NCBI GenBank assembly: GCA_035610365.1 | Contig: CM069436.1 | Location: 60,775,505 to 60,839,504 of the forward strand | DNA: 64,000 bases | Reading direction: 5' to 3' | Source: Aquatica leii | Lineage: Eukaryota > Arthropoda > Insecta > Coleoptera > Lampyridae | Shown: piece by piece, positions 42,553 to 54,240 of the stretch | Layout: every line of letters starts with the position of its first letter | Position numbering within the stretch: the first letter of the stretch is position 1 | Position numbers and translations under genes: made by a program | Notes under the pieces: model-generated | The model's database searches: none | Told to the model about the DNA's origin: nothing | The model's input: the letters and a program-made list of their open reading frames with translations, nothing else

Positions 42553-45137
42553 CACTGGTCTGCAAAAAAATATTTTTTATCGAGCCCTGACACTATTCCG
42601 GGTGATTCTTATGTAAATTGACGTCCTGAATCCAAATATGTCTTCCGTTTTCTTACATCACCCACCATTTTCGAGGGAGCCCCAAATCTCTAATTTTACC
42701 ACTTTTCGATAAATTAATTATAATTTATTTATCGAACGATAATAATAATTATAATAATTATTATAATAATAAATATATGGACATGAATTTAATTTAAATG
42801 GGAAAAAGAACTATAATACTAATAAATAAAAAGATATTCATCGTTACTTGGTGCTTGCTTTCCTTTTATACCCTGAGGTACAGCTCTCTCGTTTCAAAAG
42901 CCAGCAGTACTCCGCCAACATGCTTGCATTCCACTTCCCTGAAAATCTCTTCTCCAGCTTAGCGATGTCTTGATGGAACCGTTCCCCGTGTTCATCCGAG
43001 ACTGCTCCTAAATTTTCAGGGAAAAAGTCCAGATGCGAGTGAAGGAAGTGAACTTTAAGAGACATGTTACATCCTATGATCCTATGTCCTTGTACGCTAA
43101 AAGCAGTTCCTCGACGTGAGCGACATTATCTTCACTTTTGTGGTTACCCAGGAAGTTCTTACAAACGTTTTGAAATGTAAACCAAGCTCGTTTTTCTTTT
43201 CGATTTAGGTGTTCAATAAACGTCGAATCTTGGAAGAGTTGTCTAATCTGGGGACCAACAAAAACGCCTTCTTTGAATTTAGCTTCGCTAAGACGAGGAA
43301 ATTTAGTTTTCAAAAATTGAAATGCGCCACCTGTCTTGTCCACTGCTTTCACAAACTGCTTGATCAATCCAAGTTTGATGTGTAAAGGTGGTAAGTAAAT
43401 ATTTTCCTTCGGAACCAAAGGATTGTGGGCGACATTTTTCTGACCAGGAATAAGATTTTCTCGCAGAGGCCAGTCCCGTAAGATGTAATGTTTATCTTGG
43501 GCTCGGCTATCCCATTCACAAAGGAAGCAGCAATATTTTGTGAATCCTGATTGCAGGCCGGCGAGTAGAGCAACAACTTTTAAGTCAGCGCAAAGTTTCC
43601 ACTTATAATCATGATAACTAATTTTATCAAGGATTCTGAAGATGTTTTCGTACGTTTCCTTCATATCAACAGAGTATGCAACTGGAACTGATGGGAAGTC
43701 ATTCCCATTTGCCAACAGGACAACTTTTACGCTTGTTTTTGATGAGTCTATAAGCAGTCTCCATTTGTCTGGGTCACATGGCATCTGTAGCTCTGTCATC
43801 AATAAATTTGCATTAGGACAGAACACTAAACCTTTATCTTCTGAGAAAAAGACATTTCAGGGTTGCTTGTCTGGTCCTGTAAGAAGATATTTTTACTCCC
43901 TTTTCTAAGAGATTCCACTGTTGAAGTCGCGATCCTAGGAGCTGAGATTTAGTCTTGGGTAACTGCAAATCCCTAACAAGATCATTTAATTCCGATTGAG
44001 TGAGGAGGTGAGGTTGCCGAGAAACTAAATCTGCGGAATACTCTTCATCATCATTGAACGTATCATTCGAAGCTCCAGGTTGTGGCTCAGAGTCTTTTAA
44101 ATCGATTTCCGGCTCTAGAGTATAAGTGTTTGGGGGCTCTGGGATTGGCAAAGTATCGTTATGAGGAACAGGTCTTAGAGCTGATGGAATATTCGGATAC
44201 TGAATTGTATGCTTACTTTTGCTCGAAAACCCGACGGTGGAAGTCATACAAAAGTAACAATCTGTAAGATGACAGCGAGTTCACGCTAAACCATGGGCAC
44301 AGCAAATGGCATTGATTTACGGGTACCTTTGAGCCATTTGGTCAAACTACTGTAACAAGTCGTACAACAAACTGATGGAGCCCAAGTCTTGTCCTGGTCG
44401 CCAACTTGACAATCAAAGTACAATTTATAAGCTGTTTTAACAAGCGGAGAAAGGGGTTTTCGTTGCGCTTTTAAAGTTAATTCCCCGCAGACATAGCAGA
44501 GCTATCGGGATGATTTTTACACTCGCGTGGTATAATTAAACAGTAATTCAACGCCCGACATTAAATACAAATCACATTTAGTCACTTGAAAGAATCCGGA
44601 GTAAAAGTAGTTTTATTGTTTTACACAAATGAACAAAAATGAACACAAAATCTAGCACGTTTAAAACGTCGACAAGTTAACTCTGCAACAGCTGTAGATG
44701 TACTGATCGAAGCAGTTAAGCAAACAATGTAATATACTATAATGAGAAGAGTAATGCAAGTTCAAGCCTGTCGAAAATTCCTGTTCAAACCTGCATGTGT
44801 TATTGAGATCGCCAGCGTCGTGCAGTGAATCTTCCTAACTGTTTCTTGATATTTTTTTACTGTTCTTATATATTTGTATTTTATTGTTGTTTCTATATAC
44901 ATTTTATAGCAAAACTTTTGCCATATACTTTGGTATAAATTTTATTACCTGCTTTGGGATGTTTAACGGCTATAAGTTAAAATTTTAAAAGAAAATGCAA
45001 AAAATAAAATAAAAATGGGGTCTCCCGAAAATAGGTGGGTGATGGGTAAAAACGGAGCTCATTTTTGGATTCAGGAGGTCATTTTACATAAGAATCGTCA
45101 AGAATGGTATCAGAGCCGATTTTCATGCAGACCAGTG
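42553..45137 (-). mobile_element. CACTG-ended DNA transposon with ~140-bp inverted repeats and TTA target duplication
   Basis: Both ends start CACTGGTCTGCA, and imperfect inverted similarity runs ~140 bp inward (42553-42700 and 44998-45137), including GATTCTTATGTAAA and ATCACCCACC. A 3-bp direct repeat TTA flanks it. CACTG/CACTA ends with a 2-3 bp duplication fit the CMC (CACTA, Mirage, Chapaev) group. The encoded protein (minus strand, ~44510-42842) does not look like a hAT, mariner, piggyBac or MULE transposase. A TAA-rich simple tract lies at 42717-42775. Confidence 0.8.
42842..44510 (-). pseudogene. Uncharacterised CxxC-rich protein of the CACTG-ended element
   Basis: The protein can be followed in order. 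CYVCGEL (~44500), DQDKTWAPSVCCTTC and CYFCM give three zinc-finger-like cysteine pairs. HTIQYPNIPSALRPVPH follows, then an acidic spacer. The largest open frame (43826-43074) includes PDKWRLLIDSSKTSVKVVLL, GLQSGFTKYCCFLCEWDSRA and IYLPPLHIKLGLIKQFVKA. A last piece (43065-42842) reads NLGAVSDEHGERFHQDIAKL. Breaks: early stops near 44290, a frame change near 43830, and an 8-bp tandem duplication (ATCCTATG twice, 43071-43086) between the last two pieces. I recall similar proteins as multicopy 'uncharacterised' entries in arthropods and Hydra. Which Asp/Glu residues could be catalytic is open; LIDSS and EHGERFHQD are candidates. Confidence 0.75.
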
Positions 45138-45139
45138 TT

Positions 45140-47770
45140 ATCGGTATAGTTGTTATCACTTCTTTCTACAAAATTTTCGTTATCTTCACACAAGTTGTGA
45201 AGTATATGTACAAACTACTTTGACGGCAAATATACTCAGAGGCTCGTCTTGTATAAAAGCTGGGTAACTGTAGAAAACATTTTTTTAAATAACTGCATTG
45301 CATTTAGTCTGCCGGTAAAAAAATCTACGAAGCAGTTCTAAAATCACTATTTTCTGAATAAAGGAATTACAAAGTTTTAAGTTATAAAAAATGCTCATGT
45401 TTTGCATCCTAGGGTAAAAAAAATTCTGAAACAATATATAAATAAACCCATAATTTCAGAGGAACGTAAATCGATATAAAAAAAAACTACTTAATTAAGT
45501 TTACGATTACAGTTAAATACTAACCGAAATCCTATTCAAAACGAGAAAAAACTTCAAAAGATAATTAAAACAAAAAGCAATAAAAAATGTCTTTGAACGT
45601 AAATTAGCACTTAAAGACTACATAAACCAATAAAGCCATGTTGCAAGTATAGAGCCTTTGACAAATATAAAATCAAAGGCACTTTAATTTGCATGGCATC
45701 CCAAAAGCAAGAGAAAATTGTGTAAAAGTAATTTGAAAAAAAAACTACAAAAACGAAGTTTAGGTAAAACCAAATTGCGTGCATTCATTAAAATCGTTCA
45801 ACGTAATCGCCAAGTGATTTAAGTACAAATTCTAAAGAGTAGAACATTTCTTTTTATCGTTACTCTACGAGTCCTTTATGGTTCTTTAATTATTGCAATT
45901 ATGTTGTTTTCTTGATTTGTTTTTAAAAATAGAGTTGCATGTAATTCGAACCAATTTATGCATAAACGGTTTAATCTAAAGTACAAGTAACAAAATGAAA
46001 ACATTAAAGTAACACGTAGAACAATGAATTATTTTCTTTTTTAATTTATATAAGCTGATTTTACATGAAATACTGCAGTCCTTGAACTCGAACATCTTTT
46101 ATCGTTTTAAGATTCTTTTTAGTTATCCTTAAAAGTGTAATTTTAGCCATCAACAACTTAATTATCGTAATTGCAGCCACAAATGAATTCTGCTTTTTTC
46201 CAACTATGAATGAGCGTGCATCAAGCTTAACGTTAATATTGTAAACTCTAGACGAAATTACGCTGTAACCTAAAAATATAAATTCCTTACAAATAATTTG
46301 GATCATTATAGTTATTAAAGACGGTGTTTTCTTTTTGACTTAATGAATAGTCACCAAATTGCTCGTTTATCAGAAAAACGTCAATTTATGTTAAAAAAAT
46401 GGTCAATAGACTAAAATAAACGTATCTGTTTGGTAAAGATCAGTTAGTAACACTTGGTGATTCTGATAGATGGATTGTCAAGAATTTCAAATTGAGGAAG
46501 TTATATACTATGATTTAATCTACTGCAATACTAAAATTACATAAACTACCTTAATTTAGAAACTTGAAATCATATATTTTCAGTACTTGTTCAGGTAGAC
46601 CTATTTTTTAATCCCCACAGAAACTCCAAGTAGAATATTTTGTCGATTCTTCTAATCGCTAAAATAATATCAATTTACAAGAGCACACATATTTGGTCTT
46701 AGCGTGGTTATTCTGGCAAGAAAAATAGTCCAAAAATAACGCCAGATACTGTCAACAATGAACAAATTAGTAATTGGACAGAAAAGTACCAAATGTATTC
46801 AAAGAATCTTTTTCACTTTAATCATTTCGATTTCACAGAACATTTAGTTGTATATTAATCTCGATACAATCCGTTTACGTCTACATCTTAGTAATTCAGT
46901 TCTTGAGCTTGAGTTTTTGCCGAATGTGTAGTCTCGATTTGTAAGGTTAATATATTTATTTTCACTTAAACTTGGTAACTGTAACAATACATGAAACAAA
47001 AGAAATAATTCGGTGGATATAGTAAACCAGTTAGGCATTATTTTACTAACCTTAATGACTAACTAACTCACGATTCATTTATTTTGATAACACTGGTTGT
47101 AATCATAATTATTAGTCATATATTGCAATTTCGTCCAAATATAAAAAAAAATTAAAAAACAATAACTAGTAAATGTAAATGCTACATATACTTAGATACA
47201 GGAGATTTTAATACAAGAATCAGAAACAAACCCGTTTTCTAAATGAAAAATAAGATCAATTAAAAAAAAATAAATTACTGCAATTAATTAAAAGCGCCTG
47301 ATTTTTTTGTTAAATCGGTGTCAATAACCAAACAAGAAATATAATAAAAAAATTAAACCACTATACAGCATGAAACCAGAATATAAAATCACGTGAAAAA
47401 ATATATAAAAGCAACATCATACCACAAAATTCGAAAATACAATTAACCGAATACTATTTTATTTATTTACTTTATAGTAAATAATACCTACGTTCTTTAG
47501 TGCTTCATTTTCTACGTCATCCATTAGTTTCTATTATTTGCCACAGTCAAAATGCTTCAAGAAACAAAGAATGTCTTGATCATCATTAGACACTACAGAC
47601 AGAAGCAATAATTTGGAATAATTGACTAAAGAATCGGGATGCAATTAAGTGGAAAAAACATGGCTTGTACGTTCTTTTCAGTAGTGCAGAAATTTTCCCG
47701 ATCAAAGTGTCTTGAAGCATTGCCAAAAATAATAATGGTTTTGAAAAGGATTAAAACCTATCAGGAAAAA
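45140..47770. other. Intergenic, nothing recognised
   Basis: AT-rich, no gene or element ends found on either strand. Confidence 0.5.
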
Positions 47771-47782
47771 AACATAACCCAT

Positions 47783-48150
47783 CGCCACTCCCAAAGACAC
47801 CTGCATTATCATATATACTAAACACCCCAAAAGATGACATCGATAACCACATTTTACCTAAGCTGTGGCAGATAATTTCAATTTAATGAAGACTGAAAAC
47901 AACTTCCTATTCAAAAACAAAGACGTAATATTGATTACTGAGAAGATAAAAAAACAAATCGGTGTATAAGTGTAGTATAGAAAATATCCACACTCTAGAC
48001 ATGTAGATCCTTGACGTTAAACAAATCTATTTCGGTGTAATTGTATGTAGAAAAAAATTAAAGCAAGGAAATCAAAAATATGTGTAACACAAAACCGATC
48101 AAAAATTTAAATGCACACGTTCGATTCTTTTGAGTCCAAATTACACAACT
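47783..48150 (+). repeat. Dispersed repeat, copy A (direct partner at 55976-56355)
   Basis: Shared blocks include GCCACTCCCAAAGA, GGTGTATAAGTGTAGTATA, AAAAATATGTGTAACACAAA and CCAAATTACACAA in the same order and orientation. No open frame is preserved. Neighbouring Penelope-like pieces near copy B hint that it may derive from such an element, but I cannot show it. Confidence 0.75.
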
Positions 48151-48589
48151 GTCCAAATTATCAATATTCAACCGTGTTTTTTTTAAATTAAAATGGCTAC
48201 GTAAAACAGAAACCAAAAAAACTAATTTATCCAATTTGTAGTAGGTTGTGATCAAAAACTGATATAACAGACATTGATATTTAATTCATATTCTGATATG
48301 GGTAACAGATTTCGCCAAATTAATGTCTATTTGATTTCCTAGAATCGTTAACCAGACAATCAAAAAATGGCATTACTACAACAGTTGTAATAATTACATA
48401 ATGCAATTGAATCTAGTTCAGATATATGTTAATTGCGTAATAATAAAAAGCTCAAAAAGTGTGTAAACTATAAGTGCCCCTCTAGATATTGTTTTATCAA
48501 TCGTATAATTATTTACATAATAAATGTGTACAACAATAACACTACAATAGCTATTTATTTTTCACTTCGTTATAATTTACTCACAGTGC

Positions 48590-49370
48590 CTAGGATACGT
48601 AAACATATATATATATATATATATAACAACCGGGGCGTTATAAAGTCATAACGCCCTCTCATTACGTCCTGAAAAATGGTCATATTTTGTTTCATATTTT
48701 TGTTTAGATTTAGATGATAACGGTTTTTCTATTTATTTGTGTACATTTTCCTCAATATATTTGGGAAATCGGGTATAATTGTTGCACATTTATTATGATA
48801 GCAAAATTAATTCTGACAAATTATTCAACGTCAAATTATTTATTGTTATAGAATATTATATATCCTTGTAGATTTAGTTAAACAGAAACTAAAAGCAATT
48901 ACGCATCTTTAGTTTTTATATTATATAAAGTAAAAAACAAAATATTGTACGGACCACCGAGCAATATATGTACATCCCTCGGACTATATACGATGCTCTC
49001 CGGGCGTAATCATCGTAATAACACCCTTGGTGCATAAATAGCTATTATAAACCAAGGACCTAATCTTCTAGTAACGCCAGTGGTGCATACAAGATTTTAT
49101 TTTTCACTTTATATAAAATAAAAAGTATAAATGAACAATTACTTTAGTTTCCATTACGTTTAATTATTTACTTGTGAAATTGATGTTACAATACAATAAA
49201 TGTGCAAGAAGAAATAGAAAACTTGTTGCCATTTAAATCTAAACTAAAATATGAAAAGATTTAAAAAAAATATCATTTTTGAGTACATAATAAGAGAGCG
49301 TTATAAATTAATAACGCCCTCTCATAACACTCCGGTTGCTATGTACATGTTTACGTATCTCGTATCCTTT
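48590..49370. mobile_element. ~780-bp MITE-like inverted-repeat element with palindromic ends
   Basis: The left end reads AGGATACGTAAACATATA..ACAACCGGGGCGTTAT, and the right end, inverted, reads GATACGTAAACATGTA..GCAACCGGAGTGTTAT. Each end then carries its own palindrome built from GAGAGGGCGTTAT and ATAACGCCCTCTC. The interior has no frame. No target duplication was clear. A (TA)n run at 48604-48624 sits in the left end. Confidence 0.6.
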
Positions 49371-49383
49371 TATGTATAATTCC

Positions 49384-50190
49384 ATGTCAATCGGTGTGTG
49401 AAGTTTGAATACGTCTGATATGTCCCATCACGGCATTGTTAAATTTCGGGATCATTTTTACTGCCTTAAAAAAGTTTAAAAATCGTATAACCGATTCGAG
49501 GATCCACGAAAACTTTGGTAAATATTGTATCGCTGCTATAAGGCGCTCGATAACATCGTGCCAACGTTTATTTTCAGATGCGAGTCTTCGCATTGATAGC
49601 TTCTTTATTTAACAAATTTTTTTAATTCTTTGTACTCTATTTTTTTAACAAGTTCCAAGTTAATGTACGTAAGTAAACTGCACTACGTAATATGTACGTG
49701 CACTGCACGTACGTTAATGTGCAAAAATTTTGATTATGAACATTGTGATGGTAGTGAAAGACTGTCTTTACTCTTAGAATACACTAACTATTAACGCAAA
49801 AGTTTTCCATTTAATGTTCGGTACAATTTGATCTGTATAGGTTCAGTTTCAATTCAAAATTTAATTACCCTGCTTGTTAAATTTTCCTGGATCGGTTAAA
49901 CAGTCATCAGGAGTTGTTGGTTCTTAGTATTGTTCCATTTTTGTATCGATTGCTATCGTTTTGATATTTTGTACTTTTGGTTTCTTCACTTGAAGAAGTA
50001 TACTTTCCGCACCAAGATAGTCTTACAACTTTAAGAATATCTGCGAATTCTAAAGCTAGTTCTTCTTGAGATTCCATTGCTACTTATTTCAGTAAAAAAC
50101 GATCTAATCTTTTTAAATACACTTTCATCGTTTTTTTTCTTATACTGATAATCAGACAATTTCTTTGTTTTACTGTCCGGCATCCGTTGT
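49384..50190 (-). pseudogene. hAT transposase scraps
   Basis: Near 50183 the minus strand begins MPDSKTKKLSDYQYKKK, a lysine-rich N-terminus like that of ZMYM-type hAT transposases. Near 49600-49384 it reads WHDVIERLIAAIQYL and VMGHIRRIQTS, compare 'FDPIMREHIRRI'. The middle, including the zinc finger, is lost or unreadable. It is distinct from the hAT gene at 8.9-11.1 kb. Confidence 0.55.
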
Positions 50191-50243
50191 TGTTAAAATT
50201 AGTCGAACAAACCGTTTTCAGTAAAGTAAACTAAAGTAAAGAA

Positions 50244-51313
50244 ACCGGTGTGAAGTTAGCCACGGATCTAGCCATAGAAATTTGTTTTGAATTTAATGCC
50301 AATATAAAGCCTTTAAACATTTCGAAATGAAAGTTATAATATAAATGTAAGCTACAAACATGAGTTAATATATTTATAAATAATTTTTATTAAAAATAAT
50401 AAAAACAATTTCAATAAACATGTATTTAAACATGTAATTGTAAAAGTGCGATTTTTTTTCAAACATAGTCATTTTTGATTTCTTTGAAAACTCGTTTATG
50501 GTTAGATTAAATAATAATTAACAACATATTAAAAAAATTACGATGTGGTCATTTCTTAAAAAAAAGTTATTTTACGTCGAAGTTGCAGTAACGCTCCGCT
50601 TACATTCTCGCATAAACAAACGCAATTTTCACAAAGATAGTCATTTTTGATTTTTCTGCAAATTTGTTTATAATTAGATTGAACAATTGTTAACAACATA
50701 TTAAAAAATTACGATGTGGTCATTTCTTAAAAAAAAAGTTATTTTATGCGAAACGCGTAAATGCGTTATTCCAGTTCGAGTCGTGCATAAAAAGCAAAAT
50801 TTTCACAAAGATAGTCATTTCTGATTTTTCTGCAAACTTGTTTATAATTAGATTAAACAATTATTAATAACATGTTAAAAAATTACGATGTGGTCATTTC
50901 TTAAAAAAAAGTTATGACTATCTTTTTGAAAATTTTGCTTTTTATGCACGACCCGAACTGGAATAGCGCATTTACGCGTTTCACAAAAAATAACTTTTTT
51001 TTAAGAAATGACCACATCGTAATTTTTTAATTTGTTGTTAATTATTATTTAATCTACCCATAAACGAATTTGCAAAGAAATCAAAAATGACTATGTTTGT
51101 AAAAATCGCACTTTTACAATTACATGTTTAAATACATGTTTATTGACATTGTTTTTATTATTTTTAATAAAAATTATTTATAAATTTATTAACTCATGTT
51201 TGTAGCTTACATTTATATTATAACTTTCATTTCGAAATGTTTAAAGGCTTTATATTGGCGTTAAATTCAAAACAAATTTCTATGGCTAGATCCGTGGCTA
51301 ACTTCACACCGGT
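50244..51313. mobile_element. 1.07-kb foldback element with 9-bp target duplication (MULE-like)
   Basis: Ends ACCGGTGTGAAGTTAGCCAC and its inverse are flanked by a perfect 9-bp duplication AGTAAAGAA (50235-50243 and 51314-51322). The inverted arms are ~330 bp and about 95% alike by eye. The interior carries three direct ~173-bp units starting TAGTCATTT (50466, 50638, 50812), which continue the arm's inner sequence before it inverts near 50930. A 9-bp duplication with long foldback arms is typical of Mutator-like elements. No coding capacity, so non-autonomous. Confidence 0.85.
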
Positions 51314-51324
51314 AGTAAAGAAGC

Positions 51325-51830
51325 ACAGTAGATTAAATTTTTTCCAACATTTTTTTTTAGAAATGTGTTTATATTTTTATTGTAAAAAAACTCACCTTAA
51401 TGAAAATAGTTTAACTTTTTGTTAGTATTCAATTTGAAAACAAATGCCGATGATTAAATTTCCAGCGCCCTCTTAAAGTGTCGCCTTTCATAAATAATAT
51501 GGTTTTTATTATATAAAGGCAAGAGTAGAAACTACTCTTCGGAAATAGTTACAGCCAGTTTGTCCTCATTCCTAGTCTAATTTTGACGTTAAATTAACGT
51601 TTTGCAAGACATTGCAGCTTGCATTTTCGAAGTGTTAAATGTCACTGAAGAAAAAGTGACGGTATTTATATCATTAGCACCGACTTTGTGTTGATCTTTG
51701 TCTTAGAGGGAGTAATACTGGTAGTCAAGATTTGCTAAACCGTCTTCCCAGTTTATATTATATTCTATTTTCATAACTATGCGGATTAGTCTGGGAAAGT
51801 AAAAAGGAGTCTTTTTGGATTTCTCTGAAC
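51325..51830. other. Unassigned sequence between foldback element and PLE fragment
   Basis: No confident similarity. It may contain the distal end of the hAT scrap interrupted by the foldback element, or the tail of the minus-strand PLE. Confidence 0.35.
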
Positions 51831-51834
51831 CTGT

Positions 51835-52203
51835 ACCTATTGTTTTGTAGATATTCTAACAGTGCTTCCTTTTGTAGATTTTCATTATCTGACACACGTA
51901 TAGCTCTTTTAGCTAAAGAATGTAAAACAGTGGTCTTCTGTACTGGATGATGGTGAGATTTGGCGTTTAGGTATTTATTAGTGTGCGTTTCCTTTCTATA
52001 AACAGAATGCCCTTACTTTCCGTTATTTTTATTTATCACCAGTACATCAAGGAAGGCTCGACTGCTGTTATGATCTAAGTCCATACTAAATTTAATGGTA
52101 TTATGTGCAGAGTTTAGACGTTGAAAGAACTGATTTAATCTATCTTTGCCATGAGGTCATACAACAAACGTATCATCAACATAGCTAAACCAAGTTTTTG
52201 ATT
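51835..52203 (-). mobile_element. Penelope-like fragment, minus strand (RT region)
   Basis: The minus strand contains KTWFSYVDDTFVV-like sequence near 52180, then INQFFQRLNSAHNTIKFSMD, HSSRAFLDVLV-like sequence, and HSLAKRAIRVSDNENLQKEA. This matches the RT C-terminal side of the same PLE family as the copies at 22.4 and 54.3 kb. It abuts a + strand PLE piece at about 52204, head to head. Confidence 0.75.
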
Positions 52204-52955
52204 TTAACTCGATATGGGTATGCTATCACTACGATACAAGCAAACAAGATCTACGAACAATCAAAAATAAAGCAAACTAAGAAATACGAGCGATTACATC
52301 CTTCACAGCCTAAGAAAACGTTAGACGGCCTTAAAGTAATTGTCAATCTAACAGATACAGTTTTAGATAAACAGACCACATCCTTGTTAGAGAATGATTT
52401 TAATTACGCTGTTACGCCTAAGACAACACCGATAAAAGACATAGTATGTGGAGTAGAAGCTGCAATACACTTAAAGAGATTTCTAAAACTTTTAGAAAAC
52501 ATGTTTGCAACATTATAAGAAAATCAAAACCGCCTCGCTCAAACATTAACAGATAGGAGAAAGAGGCAGCTAAGCTGTTACGTGAGATTAAAGACATTTT
52601 AGTACTGAGAGCAGTTAAAAGAAGACTGCTACAAACCCTTTAAACTCTTTATCCAGTACAGTAAACTCCGGCTTCAAAAACTTTACTACTATAGATATTA
52701 ACAAGAAACAAGCTTTCATTGACAAAAACCCAGTTATGCCACGAATCTACGGTCTTCCCGACCGATAGTGAGCACCATCAATTCACCGACCCAATTATTA
52801 TTAGTACGTTATCTAGCTGCAAAACTTTTCCCATTACCAAAAATACAGAGTCTCACCTTAATTAAAGATTCTACCAATTGTAGAACTTGCGTATAACAAA
52901 AGAAGATTTCCTAATCAGTTTGACGTGGTATCTCTTTTTACTGAAGCCCCGGTTG
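52204..52955 (+). mobile_element. Penelope-like fragment, + strand (N-terminal to RT start)
   Basis: The frame 52198-52515 reads KTLDGLKVIVNLTDTVLDKQ and IVCGVEAAIHL, the N-terminal region of PLE proteins. Decayed sequence then gives EKEAAKLLREIKDILVL and LISFDVVSLFTEAP, the last near 52915-52955 being RT motif 'SFDVVSLFT'. The frame stops at an insertion, and the next expected RT block reappears at about 54300. Confidence 0.75.
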
Positions 52956-54240
52956 TTTTGTAAAAAAATTGGTAGTTCAATTTTCTAGTATAAAAATTTT
53001 TCAAGTATAAAATTTGTCCCGCGATGTACGCGGTCCTTTTCTACGCAGTCGGCTGTCAAAACGATTTCATTTGCTGCTAACGTTTCGTAAATTACGGACC
53101 GTTCTTAGCGGTCTTTCCGGCCCAACAAAAAGCTATTATTATTAAGTTGGTTCACGATACTCCACATGGATATGTGAGCGAATTTTACGTAGTGTTGAGT
53201 GAAAGCTTATGTTGGGGTATGTAATTTTATAACATTTTTGTATTGAGGGCTTAAATTAATTCTTTAGCGGGTCCAATACTTCCACCTGTAATTTTATCAG
53301 TGACGTTTGTAACACCTGGTGGTCGAAAAATTTCCATGACGTCACGATAGTGTTAACGTTATTGCTTATACACCGTCAAGGGTTGGAAACGTTCAAGAGT
53401 ATCCCTCCGTTGGGAGACGGATTACTACGAAAACTGAGAAAAGTTATTCCGCTAAGTCAAAGGGAAACGCTGCGCTTTTGCGTTCTTAAATGATTGAATG
53501 CTTAAGGGGACCTTTTACTAGTGTTAACATTATATGTTCGTTTATATTGGGTGTAATATTACTTTTTAGGTACGGAATTAGCTAATCCCCTACTGGATAA
53601 AACCTAACTGTGAGTATTACTATTTCAATTTTTTTTATTTGTATTTCGGAGGTCATGCAGTTTATGACCGTACGTGCATGTTAGGTTAACACAATTAATA
53701 ATATTTTTGTGCTTCACAAACTCATAAGCAGTGCGCGTTGAGTCTCGAAGGCTTAAGTTGTTTGTTTGTCTACAATTTTAAAATTTGCGAATATAAATTC
53801 AGACGTCATGTTTATGTAAAAGTTTAGACCGACAGGGTCAGCTTGTTGTACGGTGTGTTGCTCACTAGTCGACGCAACTTATAATTCATTCGACCCACGT
53901 ATAAATATTTGCGAAAACTTATACTTATGTATCTTCTTCACCTACTGTGATAAATAAATATATATATATCCTGCGTTATTACTTCTGTGGTGTTATTTAT
54001 TCTTTTCCCGCTACGGGTAGAGTTAGACAGTATCTCCCTAACTTAAATTTTCATCGTCTTGGCGCCTTTTTTAGATTTGCGTTATAATTTAGTATAACAA
54101 AACCTGCGATCCCTCTCCGAAGAAGCTGTGCTAGCCGTTGCTTTGTTTTGTTACAAGAAGACCAGCGTAACAATTTATTCTTGGCTGCTCAACTAGAGGA
54201 ACCTGATTTTCTCGTAACACGGTCGACGACTGTTTTTTTT
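52956..54240. mobile_element. ~1.3-kb unclassified insert within the PLE (possible solo-LTR fossil)
   Basis: This sequence separates RT motifs that are adjacent in intact PLEs. It has no coding capacity. Near its right part, AATAAATAAATATATATA then TGTTATTTATTC, and further on CTTGGCGCC, look like the end of a long terminal repeat and a primer-binding-type motif, so a fossil LTR piece is possible. Clear TG..CA borders and a target duplication were not found. Confidence 0.35.
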
